This document shows, piece by piece, positions 9,249-18,200 of a stretch of DNA of 45,736 nt. Within the stretch, counting starts at the first letter, position 1. Every line of letters starts with the position of its first letter. The stretch lies in the NCBI GenBank assembly GCA_035546295.1, contig DATKBT010000023.1, forward strand, positions 1-45,736, read 5' to 3'. Origin of the DNA: DATKBT01 sp035546295. GTDB taxonomy: Bacteria; Acidobacteriota; Thermoanaerobaculia; Multivoradales; Multivoraceae. A program made the position numbers and the translations under genes. Under the pieces are notes generated by a model that did not search any database, was not told the origin of the DNA, and saw nothing but the letters and a program-made list of their open reading frames with translations.

Positions 9249-10721
9249 TCAGGGCACGTAGTCCAGCGGCGACCCCGGCAGCGGAGTCGTCAGGAAGGGG
9301 AACGCGGCGTCGAACTGCGACGCGTCCTGCAGGGTCTGATCCGTGAACGGCAGGTCACCCGACGGCGCGTCCGCCGGGTCGCAGTAGACCCCCGGGAAGG
9401 CGTGGCAGAGCACGCCCATCGCCACCCGCAGCTCGATGTCGACCACGTCGTCGCCCGGGCGCCGCCCGTTCGGGAAGCCGGCCAGGTCGCCGCCGAGGAC
9501 GCCGAGGTTGCTTTGCAGGTCTGCCGGGGTGGGCGCGATCGCAGTGTTGAGCCGCGTCATCTCCGCCGGCACGCCGAACTCGTTGAGCCCGGCGACGCCG
9601 GTAAGGAACGCGGCCACCAGATCGGCGCGCGGGAAGTTGTTCGGCGCGGTGACCGGGAACAGCAGCTGCAGGATCTCGGGCAGCGTCGGATGCGTCACGT
9701 AGGTGAGGAACTGAGAGTCGTCCGAGGGCTCGCTGGCGTTGAAGCGGTCCTTGTCGGGAAGGCCGATCACCACCTCGTTGACCAGCGGCATGCCGAGGCG
9801 CGACACCTGCTCCACTCCCCCGACCTCGCGCGCCGGCTCGTTGTAGGCGACCTGGTGCGAAGGCTTCAGCACCCGGACCTTCCTCTTCTGGGCCGTCGTC
9901 CAGCCGCCGATGACTTCGCTGCTCGCGGTCAGGCAGCTGATCGGCGCCTCGAGCGCGAAGGTGGTGACGCTGTGGTCCACGAGGTCCGAGGGCTGGGCGT
10001 CCCGAGCTCCCAGCGGGTCGAGGTTGAACAGATCGAAGGTCTCGCCGAGGTTGATGTAGAACGAGTCCTTCCGCTGACCGACGAAGACCCTGCCCATGCC
10101 GCAGCCGGGAATGTCGACGTCAAAGATGTAATCGTCGGCGTAGTCCTCGTAGTCGGCTACCGACTTGTTCCCCGCATTGTCGAACGGCATGGTGAACTGC
10201 GTGGCGTTCGAGCCGACGTGGGTCAGGAACCTGCCGCCGGCCTTTCCGGGCCCCTCGACCTTGCGCACCGAGTAGGAGCGACGGACGTTGAGATTGGAAA
10301 CGTTCCCCGAGCCGAAGGGGCCGATGAACGCGAGCGGCACCGGCACGCTCTCGATGTCGCCGCCGTCGCCGACGTCCAGGGCGAGGAACGGAGAGGTCTG
10401 CGCGTAGTCGAAACGGAAGACGATGTCCGCCTCGGCGTCGCCGTCGTTGTCGATGTTGATCTCGTAGAACGCTTCCGTGTCGAGCGGATAGTAGTTCGGG
10501 CCGCCGAACGGCTCCTCGGTGGGGACGTAGTTGGCGATGAGGACCACCATGTCCTCGCGCCCCTCCTCGTAGCTGCGGAACATGTAGAAGTCGGTGGCGT
10601 CGACTTGGGGCATGCCGGTGATGGCGGGCGCCTCGCGATGGCTGGAGGCGAAGGCGGGCGAGGCCACGAGACAGGTGACGGTGAGCGCAGCAACGACGAC
10701 GGCGCGGATGACGGATCGCAT
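9249..10721 (-). CDS. DUF4331 exported protein, copy 1
   Basis: A 490-aa protein. The start is ATG at 10719-10721, preceded by GGAGGA. Signal peptide: MRSVIRAVVVAALTVTCLVASPAFA, followed directly by SSHREAPAITGMPQVDATDF, the DUF4331 signature. Other conserved blocks are YMFRSYE, GGPNYYPLD, NIDNDGDAEADIVFRF, FVGQRKDSFYINLGE, GWTTAQKRK and the C-terminal FPNGRRPGDDVVDIELRV. The NDGDA segment looks like a calcium-type acidic loop. DUF4331 proteins are exported, often occur in pairs, and have no settled function. It heads an operon with DUF4198 and stands back to back with copy 2, with which it shares blocks along its whole length. Confidence 0.88.
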   Translation of the reverse strand: MRSVIRAVVVAALTVTCLVASPAFASSHREAPAITGMPQVDATDFYMFRSYEEGREDMVVLIANYVPTEEPFGGPNYYPLDTEAFYEINIDNDGDAEADIVFRFDYAQTSPFLALDVGDGGDIESVPVPLAFIGPFGSGNVSNLNVRRSYSVRKVEGPGKAGGRFLTHVGSNATQFTMPFDNAGNKSVADYEDYADDYIFDVDIPGCGMGRVFVGQRKDSFYINLGETFDLFNLDPLGARDAQPSDLVDHSVTTFALEAPISCLTASSEVIGGWTTAQKRKVRVLKPSHQVAYNEPAREVGGVEQVSRLGMPLVNEVVIGLPDKDRFNASEPSDDSQFLTYVTHPTLPEILQLLFPVTAPNNFPRADLVAAFLTGVAGLNEFGVPAEMTRLNTAIAPTPADLQSNLGVLGGDLAGFPNGRRPGDDVVDIELRVAMGVLCHAFPGVYCDPADAPSGDLPFTDQTLQDASQFDAAFPFLTTPLPGSPLDYVP

Positions 10722-11075
10722 GCTTCCTCCGGTGAGCGAGAGATTCGGTGAACGGCGAACGAGCGGCGCCGCGCCCGAGGGACGGGAGCGTTGCTCGAGG
10801 TCGCGCGGGCTGCAGGTTCGATGCCACTCGACGCGGGCAGACCCGACCCCCACGGCCCGTCGAGGAAGGTCGGAGGGGAACCGGGCTCTGCTGCGCAAGC
10901 CTCGTCCGCCCCGGGCAAACGTCGCCGCGCCGTCGGGGAGGTCTCCGGTCGACGATCCCGATCGAGACGATCGGTAGATTTCGGACGGCGAGCAGGTCAG
11001 CCTTTGCCGACGCCATTTGGGAACGGCGACCGGCCGGTCGGGTTCGGGAGAGGCGACGACGACACTGGAACGGCA
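10722..11075. other. Divergent spacer, first part
   Basis: Spacer upstream of DUF4331 copy 1. I find no gene. It probably carries the leftward promoter, but I cannot pick a convincing -35/-10. Confidence 0.35.
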
Positions 11076-11162
11076 GGATCCGCGGCCTTCCTCAACGCCG
11101 CCTTCTTCGACGGCTCCTTCCTCTACCTGACGACGCCGCTGCCGGGCGATCCCAACGAGGGT
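11076..11162 (+). pseudogene. C-terminal remnant of a third DUF4331 copy
   Basis: In one rightward frame the stretch reads AAFLNAAFFDGSFLYLTTPL followed by PGDPNEG. It matches the last 30 residues of copy 2 (DATFFDGSFPYLRTPLPG followed by SPNEE) far better than copy 1. It has the same orientation as copy 2 and sits about 220 bp upstream of it, as expected if copy 2 arose by tandem duplication and the upstream copy was then deleted. Confidence 0.8.
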
Positions 11163-11380
11163 AAGCGGCCCGACGAACTCTCCTCCGGCCGGAAGCGGCG
11201 ATCCGACGAGGTCGCTGCGGTCAAGCGGACCGCATGGATGGCGCGCCGCTTGCAGTCCCGCATCGTCGGGAGATTCAGCGAACGTCGCTGGTCTCGGCCC
11301 TACTCTCGTCATGGCGACTGGGCAAGCGTCGCTACCAGCAGGTTTCGCTCGTCGCGTTTCTACAAGGAGACCGAAAACTC

Positions 11381-12856
11381 ATGCATCGATCCCCGCGCCT
11401 TCCACTCCTCGTCGCCCTCACACTCGTCGCTGGCTCGGCTCTCTTCGGCTCGAGCCACCGGGAGGCGCCCGCGATCACCGAGTCGCCCAAGGTCGACGGA
11501 ACCGACTTCTACATGTTCCGCAGCTACGAGCCCGGTCGAGAGGGATTCGTGACCTTGCTCGCCAACTACGTGCCGCTGCAGGATCCGTTCGGTGGACCGA
11601 ACTACTACGCGCTCGACCCAGACGCCGCCTATCAGATCCACATCGACAACAGCGGCGACGGCATCGAGGATCTCACCTTCCGCTTCCAGACCCTCCAGGT
11701 CAACAGTGACGCACAGATCCCGGTCGGCGACCAGATGGTGTCCATTCCGCTCCATTACTCCGCGCCCAACACCCTCAACACGGTCGAGCTCTACGCCGTC
11801 TCGGTGCTGCGCGGAGACGCCTTCGGCGGCAACGCCGACGTCCAGGCCGTGACCAACGCGGGAGACGGCGGCAACATCTTCGTCAAGCCGTTCGACAACG
11901 TCGGGAACAAGACGATTCCGAGCTACGAGACCTACGCGCGCCAGTTCGTGTACGACGTCAGCATTCCCGGATGCGGCGACGGGCGGATGTTCGTCGGCCA
12001 GCGCAAGGAGTCGTTCTACGTCAACCTGGGCGAGATGTTCGACCTGGTGAACCTCGAGCCCCTGGGACCGGTCGACGGCCAGGGAAGCGCCCTCACCGAC
12101 AAGAACATCACCACCTTCGCGCTCGAGGTGCCGATCGACTGCCTCACCGGTTCCAGCGGGGTCATCGGGGGCTGGACCACCGCGGTGCTGCCGCGGCGGC
12201 AGTTCCTGGTCGATCAGCCCTCCTTCAACCAACCGACCGAGCTCGACCCGACGAACGACTTCGTCCAGGTCTCCCGTCTCGGTGCGCCGCTGGTCAACGA
12301 GATGGTCATCGGTCTCAAGGACAAGGATCGTTTCAACAACAGCCGTCCCGCCAACGACGTGGCCAACTTCGGCATCTACGTCACCAACCCGACGCTCCCC
12401 GAGCTGCTCGAGATCCTCTTCCCGGTGCAGGCGCCGAACAACTTCCCGAGGCAGGATCTGGTGGCCGCCTTCATCACGGGAATCGACGGCCTCAACCAGT
12501 TCGGAGTCGGCGAGATGCTCCGGTTCAACACCGAGATCCCTTCGACTCCGCTGAGCGAGCAGAGCAACCTGGGAGTCGCTGGCGGCGACATGGCTGGATT
12601 CCCGAACGGCCGCCGACCGGGTGACGACGTGGTGGACGTCGTCCTGCGGGTGGCGATGGGTCTCCTCTGTCATGCATTCCCAGGAGCGTTTGGGTGTGGA
12701 CCCGCAGACGCTCCGTCCGGCAACCTGCCCTTCACCGACGGCGCCTTCGTCGATGCCACCTTCTTCGACGGCTCTTTCCCGTATCTGAGGACGCCGCTGC
12801 CGGGATCTCCCAACGAGGAGCAGAACGGTGTCGATCCAGACGGCAACGGCGACTGA
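11381..12856 (+). CDS. DUF4331 exported protein, copy 2
   Basis: A 491-aa protein. The start is ATG at 11381 with AAGGAGA at 11364-11370; an open frame upstream (from 11234) lacks protein-like features. Signal peptide MHRSPRLPLLVALTLVAGSALFG runs straight into SSHREAPAITESPKVDGTDF. It shares with copy 1 YMFRSYE, GGPNYYALD, IDNSGDGIEDLTFRF, FVGQRKESFYVNLGE, GWTTAV, GLKDKDRFN and FPNGRRPGDDVVDVVLRV. It is an old paralogue rather than a recent duplicate, because many positions differ throughout. Its C-terminal tail is longer than copy 1 (PNEEQNGVDPDGNGD) and ends in an acidic Asp/Asn loop. It is transcribed alone, away from copy 1. Confidence 0.88.
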   Translation: MHRSPRLPLLVALTLVAGSALFGSSHREAPAITESPKVDGTDFYMFRSYEPGREGFVTLLANYVPLQDPFGGPNYYALDPDAAYQIHIDNSGDGIEDLTFRFQTLQVNSDAQIPVGDQMVSIPLHYSAPNTLNTVELYAVSVLRGDAFGGNADVQAVTNAGDGGNIFVKPFDNVGNKTIPSYETYARQFVYDVSIPGCGDGRMFVGQRKESFYVNLGEMFDLVNLEPLGPVDGQGSALTDKNITTFALEVPIDCLTGSSGVIGGWTTAVLPRRQFLVDQPSFNQPTELDPTNDFVQVSRLGAPLVNEMVIGLKDKDRFNNSRPANDVANFGIYVTNPTLPELLEILFPVQAPNNFPRQDLVAAFITGIDGLNQFGVGEMLRFNTEIPSTPLSEQSNLGVAGGDMAGFPNGRRPGDDVVDVVLRVAMGLLCHAFPGAFGCGPADAPSGNLPFTDGAFVDATFFDGSFPYLRTPLPGSPNEEQNGVDPDGNGD

Positions 12857-12895
12857 CGATGCCTTTCACGCCAATCGACGCCTCCGAGCTGCACG

Positions 12896-12991
12896 CTGGC
12901 CGGCGGCGTGGCCCACGACTTCAATAACCTGCTCACCGGCATGGGCCTGGCGAAGGTCTACGGCGTGACCAAGAGCCACCGAGGCTCGATC
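12896..12991 (+). pseudogene. Histidine-kinase remnant with internal deletion
   Basis: One frame joins LAGGVAHDFNNLLTG, a textbook H-box with the phosphoacceptor His, directly to MGLAKVYGVTKSHRGSI, the G2-box end of the ATP-binding domain (usually GMGLA-VYG-VKQ-GG). About 150 residues that normally lie between them are missing, so this is a scar of a PAS-type sensor kinase. It starts 40 bp after the DUF4331 stop. Confidence 0.72.
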
Positions 12992-13192
12992 GCCAGACGC
13001 CTCTTCGGGTTCCCTCCCGCCTGCCTCGCCGTTGCGCTCGGGTTCGCGATCCAGGGCCCGCCCCTCGCCGCGGCGGCGTGGGCTCAGCACTCGGCCGAAG
13101 CCGGATCGACCGCTCCCAGCCCGCGCTTCGAGCCGATGCCGGGCGCGAGCGGAGCCCGCGAGCCCGAGCTTCGGGCGCGTCTCGAGCGGGCC

Positions 13193-13411
13193 GAAGATCC
13201 GAGCCGCGTTGCGATGGGTCACGCGGCGGGCGAGCCGCACCTCCCGCCGGAAGCGCTCGGTCGCCTCCTCGAGATCGCCGTGCTGCCCGGGATCGGTGAG
13301 CAGCTTGAGGGCGACGCGATCCCCCACCTCCTGGTCCATCACCGCCCAGACCGCCCCCATCGCGCCGCGACCGATCAGGCGCTCGACTCGGTAGCGGCCG
13401 GCGAACAGCTC
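13193..13411 (-). pseudogene. Ser/Thr protein kinase (Hanks type) N-lobe fragment
   Basis: Leftward frame reads ELFAGRYRVERLIGRGAMGA (glycine loop), VALKLL (ATP-binding Lys), RFRREVRLARRVTH (helix C with Glu) and RNAARIF. After this the match stops abruptly, with no HRD, DFG or C-lobe. The frame is open upstream to about 13548, but no good start was found. It is a truncated pknB-type gene. Confidence 0.75.
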
Positions 13412-13588
13412 ACCGGGAGCTGGTTGGGCGAGGCGTGAAGCGGAGGCTTCGCCGCCTTCGGAGGCCCCGTCGACGGCTGGCAGGCCTCCCTCTTGGTCGC
13501 TCGGCCGGCGATCCCTCGGGCCGTCCTCGTGGGAGCGGCTCTCGCCAGCTCAGCTAGGATGGCTCGAAACAGCGAGAAGTGCAGGTAG

Positions 13589-13681
13589 GCGCGGCGGATC
13601 GAGCTGTCCTTCGCCGAGTTCCTGCGGGCCGGCGTACCGATCACGCTGCTGTCGCTCGCCTGGGGCTGCCTCTGGCTGTGA
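13589..13681 (+). pseudogene. C-terminal tail of an ArsB/NhaD-type transporter
   Basis: About 30 codons after an in-frame TAG read ARRIELSFAEFLRAGVPITL followed by LSLAWGCLWL and a stop. The FxEFLRxGxPxTLLSL pattern is the last helix of ion-transporter/ArsB-NhaD proteins. Nothing of the rest of the transporter is present. The family call is from the motif only. Confidence 0.5.
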
Positions 13682-13698
13682 CGAGGCGGCCGCCCCAC

Positions 13699-15138
13699 CT
13701 ACGGCACGTGCTCGGCGCGCGTTCGGGCCGTCTCGTCGGCGTCGACTTCCTCGAGCGGTCCGCGCCCCCACCCGGTGACCACCGCCATCACCATCACCGC
13801 CAGCATCGCCCAGGAGTGGAAGTTGAGGATGCCGGCCTGTGCCGGGCTCAGCCTCGGCATCCCGAACGCGACGCCGTCGGCGGTGGCGCTGGCGGCGAGG
13901 ATCACGGGGATCATGTAGGGCAGGATGAAGGGCAGGGTGACTCCGGTGGCGTCGAGTAGGTTGGCGCGACGGTAGGCCGAGATGCCGAAGCGCCTGCCGG
14001 TCTCGCGCGTGAACCTGCCGACGGTGAGGATAGCGACCGTGGTGTGGGTGATCAGCAGCATCACGGCCATCAGGGTCGCCACGATCCAGGCCTCCGCTCC
14101 GCGCGCGCTGCGGGTGCGCGAGCGCGCCGCCTCGACCATGCGGTCGAGCACGCCCGTCGCCTCCAGCGCGCCCACCAGGCCCATCAGCAGCAATGTGAAG
14201 ATCGAGGCGCCGACGCCGCGCTCGAGCCCCTCGAGCAGGAGGCCGCGAGCGCCAAAGGCGTCGCGGTCGATGGTCATGAGCTCGGACGGCTCGATCAGGC
14301 GCAGCGCCAGGCCCAGGCCGAGCGCTGCCACGATGCCGGTCAGCAGCCCTTCGACCAGGTGGCGTCGCCGGAGCAGCAGAACGACGACCAGGAGCGGCGC
14401 CAGCACCATCGGCAGAGCGCCCGGATCGCCTTCGATCGCCGGCCCGCCGGCGTCGATGCGCGTCCCGGAGCCCAAGCCGACGTAGAGCACCAGCGCGATG
14501 GCGGCGGCGAGCAGCGCGTAGCGCAGCCGCGAGCGCACGACGCCGCCGATGTCGGCCTCCTGGGTCAGCGCCGAGGCGATCGTGGTGTCCGAGATCGGCG
14601 AGACGTTGTCGCCGAAGGTCGCGCCGCCCACGATCGCGCCCATCAGCACCATCGGATCGGCGCCGAGCGCGCCGCCGGGAGGGTAGAGCAGCGGCCCGCA
14701 GATGAGGATGGTTCCGAGGCTGGTGCCGGTCGAGGTCGAGATCAGGCAGCAGATGAGGAACGAGGCCGCGACGTACGCGCCGCCCGAGACGCCGGCCTCG
14801 CCAGCGATAAAGATCAGCGAGCCCACGAACCCGCTGCGCGTCATCAGCACGCCCAGCAGTCCGGCGAGCAGCCAGGCGACGATCATGATCATCACGATCG
14901 GCTGGCTCATCCCCGAGATCAGGGCTTCGGAGTAGGCGGTTCGATCCTTGGCCAGGACCAACCCGAGCGTCATCGCCGCGATCAGCACCGGCCAGAATCC
15001 GCGCTCGTCGGGAGCGCCCGCCAGCGCGAGCCACGCGACGCCGCCGATGAACAGTGCGAAGGGGGCGAGCGCTCCGGCGAGACCGCCGTGGAAGCGGAGC
15101 GGAGCCGTCGGCGGCGCGCTGGGCTCGTTCTCTGTCAC
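13699..15138 (-). CDS. Na+/H+ antiporter, NhaC family
   Basis: A 479-aa inner-membrane protein with about a dozen hydrophobic segments. The cytoplasmic N-terminus is followed by a first helix (LAPFALFIGGVAWLALAG). Family-typical segments are MIMIVAWLLAGLLGVLM, SFLICCLISTSTGTSLGT and GGATFGDNVSPISDTTIASA, the strongly conserved NhaC ion-path region. A second conserved half has LMGLVGALEATG and LITHTTVAILTVGRF. The start is GTG at 15138. It exchanges external protons for internal Na+ or, in some members, amino-acid ion pairs. It is transcribed away from the large TPR gene. The exact substrate is open. Confidence 0.85.
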   Translation of the reverse strand: MTENEPSAPPTAPLRFHGGLAGALAPFALFIGGVAWLALAGAPDERGFWPVLIAAMTLGLVLAKDRTAYSEALISGMSQPIVMIMIVAWLLAGLLGVLMTRSGFVGSLIFIAGEAGVSGGAYVAASFLICCLISTSTGTSLGTILICGPLLYPPGGALGADPMVLMGAIVGGATFGDNVSPISDTTIASALTQEADIGGVVRSRLRYALLAAAIALVLYVGLGSGTRIDAGGPAIEGDPGALPMVLAPLLVVVLLLRRRHLVEGLLTGIVAALGLGLALRLIEPSELMTIDRDAFGARGLLLEGLERGVGASIFTLLLMGLVGALEATGVLDRMVEAARSRTRSARGAEAWIVATLMAVMLLITHTTVAILTVGRFTRETGRRFGISAYRRANLLDATGVTLPFILPYMIPVILAASATADGVAFGMPRLSPAQAGILNFHSWAMLAVMVMAVVTGWGRGPLEEVDADETARTRAEHVP

Positions 15139-15294
15139 GGGTCGGTCCGGTAGAGGGGGGGGACGGTAGCAGGGATCGTGGCTGACGAGGACGGTGTGGA
15201 CCGCGCCCGAGCGCCCGGCGAGCTCCCGACGAGCTCCCGACGAAGCAGACGCCCCAGCCGGTGGCTGCTACTGTGAGCATGGAGGTTTCCTGAC

Positions 15295-18200
15295 ATGCGT
15301 GTGCCTCGATCGTGCGTGGCCATGCGGGTCCTCGCGGCGGCTGCGACCCTCTGGATCCCGGCCTTCGCGGGCGCTCCGCTCGCGGCTCAGGAACCGTCCG
15401 CGTCGCCGAGCCTGACGACGCTCGAGGAGCAGCTCGAGCAGGTGTTCGCGGCCGCCCTCGCGATCTCGGACGACGAAGCCGCGGAGCCGATGCACGTGCT
15501 CCAGGCCTGGGGCACGGTGATGATGAGCGCGACGGTGCTCGAGGCGCGCCGCGCGCAGGAGCTGGGGCGTGCGTCCGACGCCGAGCAGGTCCAGGACGCC
15601 CTGCTCGAGAGGTGGCGCGAGCTGCGACCGGCCGCCGCCGGGCCGGACCTCATGCGGCTGTTGCAGATCCAGGACCAGGAGGCGCGGGCGCCGGGGCTCC
15701 TCGAGCTCGTCGAGAGCCACCCCGACGATCCCCTGGTGCTCTCGCAGGTGGGGACGACCCTGCGCTCGCTCGGTCAGGCCGCGCGGGTCACCGAGCTGCT
15801 CGAGGCTCACGCCGAGCGCCATCCGACGAGCGGGTCGGCCTGGCGCTTGCTGGCCGAGCACTACGGCAGCCAGCAGAACCAGACTCTCGAGATCTCGGCT
15901 CTCGTGCGCTGGGCGGAGGCGAAGCCCGACGACCCCGCGCTGATCGATCGCTGGCTCGGGGCTGGCCTCGACCGGCTGGAGCCCGAGGCGAGCGCTCGAC
16001 TGCTGGAGCGCTTCTTCGACCGGCCGCGCGACGACCCCCGGGCGCTCGAGACCTGCGCCCGGCTGGCGCGAGTCGAGGACAGCCCCCACCGGAGCGCGGC
16101 GCGCCGATGCGTGGCCCGCGTCGCGGGCAGCTCCCGGGAGGACGACGACGGCGCCCGCGCCCGGGAGCGCGCGATCGGCGTGCTCGCCGAGCTGGCCGCG
16201 GCAGAGGGCGACTGGACGAGCCTGCTCGACAGCCTCGAGGCCCTGGAACCCGAAGCGCGCGGCCGTGCGCTGGTGGCCTCTGCCTACAGGATCGGAGCGC
16301 CCAGCCACTGCTCGCAGCGAATCGAGCTGCTGCGCGCGGCGCTTCCGGGCGCCCCCGCCGAGGGCTCGCTGCACTCGTCGATCGCGACCGCGGCTCGCGC
16401 GTGCGACCAGCGCCCCGCGGCGCGGAGCCTCTTCCTCGATCTACTCGAGAGCGCCCCTTCCGACCGCGTGGCGAGAGTGCTGGGAGCCTGGGCGAGCCGC
16501 GTGAACGGCGTCCTGCGCGGCGATGTTCCCGCGGGAGCCGCAGCCGTGCTCGAGGCGCGCCTGGAGCGCGAGCCGCGGTCTGGAGACCTCTACCGTGCGC
16601 TCGATTCCGTCTACGAGCTGGCGGGTGAGCCCGACCGGCGCCTCGAGCTCCTGCAGCGCTGGATGGAGAATGCTCCCGACTCGATGGGCTCGCGGGAGGT
16701 GACGGCGCTGGCCTGGGAGCTGGCGGCGCGCGGCGAGACCGGCGAGGCGGTGGGCCTGCTCGAGCGCCGTCTCGGTCGCTCCTTCTCCCAGGAGGAGGCC
16801 GAGCTGCTCTGGCAGATCTACGCGGAGCCGGCCGTGCCCGACGATGAGGAGTGGCCCGACGAGGCGGCCTGGCGGGAGGGGCTCGAGCGCGCCGACCGCT
16901 GGGCCGGCGAGCTGATCGCCGGCGGCGAGCCGTCCCGCGCCGCCTTCGGCCACGTGCTCGCGGCCCGCGGCGCCATCTTCCGCGATGACCTCGCAGCCGC
17001 CGAGCGCCACTACCTCGAGGCCCTAGGGACGATCGAGCACCCGCGCGACGAGTGGGTGACCGAGATGCTCGGCGCGCTCTCCGACAGCGCCAGCGCCGAG
17101 CGCATCGCCGAGATCGCGCTCCTGGCCTGCGAGCAGACGGCGATGACGCAACGGCATCGCGGTCGGGGCGCGTGCGCGACGACGCTCCTGTCGAGGAGCG
17201 GAAACGTTGAGGCGGTCGCCGAGATCACGGCGCTCGTCGGCGAGCTGCCGGACGACGAGGATTCGCTCCTCTCGCTCGCCTTCAGCGCGCAGCAAGCCGA
17301 TCCAGAGCTCGCCGAGCGCGCCTGGCGGCGGTTGCTCGAGCTCGACCCGATGGATGCGACCGTCTGGGGCAACTTCGCGGGTTTCCTCGCGAAGCACGGC
17401 CGCGCGGAGGAGATCGAGGCGCTGCTGGCTCAGGCGCGCGAGCGTTTCGGCAGGGTGCCGTCCGGTCTGCTCCAGACGGTGGGGCGCGCGCGCATCGCTT
17501 CGAATCAACCAGAAGGCGCGATCGAGATCCTCGAGGAGGCTCGCGCGGCGTTGCCCGCCGGCGCCGACCCGGCCTGGGTCGACGCCGATCTCCGCGAGGC
17601 CTACGCCGCGATCGGAGGGCGAGAGAGGATGGCGGCCGCCCGCGCGTCCGCACCCCCCGCCCCGCCGGCCTCCCTCCGGCCGCTCGACCACGAGGAGACG
17701 GCCGCGCTCGAGGTGAGCCTCGCCGAGGCCGATGCCCGCACGCTGCTCACCGTCGCCGAAGAGCTGCGCACCGGAACGAAGGGTCGCTACGACCCACAGG
17801 CCGCGCGTCGGCTCCTCGAGCGTGCGGTCGCCACCGGCGATGCGCTGGCCTCGTACCGGCTGGCGATCGACCGCCGGAGCGGAGCGCACGGTATCGCCCC
17901 GGCGACCCTCGCCGCAGTCGAGTCGATGGCGCGGCAGGGTGATTCCTACGCCCGGCTGCTGGTGGGCACCGGCGCCCTTCTCGGCGTCGGCCGCGAGCGC
18001 GACCTGGCCGCGGCCCGGCACTGGCTCGAGCTCGCTTCGTTGCCGCAGGACCGGCGGCAGGGCGAGCCGTGGGCGCACCACAACCTCGCCTACATGGTGG
18101 AGCGCGGGGAGGGGTTCGAAGAGGCCGACTCCGACGCCGCCATCGAGGGGTACCGGCGCGCCGGCGACCTCGGCAACGTCGCGTCGCTGTACGACTTCGC

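Noticed and set aside
12908..13438. 176-codon rightward frame starting with the histidine-kinase H-box
   Set aside because: Only its first 28 codons resemble a kinase; the rest is opposite the Ser/Thr kinase fragment. I list it as two remnants instead of a gene.
13550..15280. Leftward 576-codon frame overlapping the antiporter
   Set aside because: Arg-rich frame-shift shadow of the NhaC gene; no motifs.
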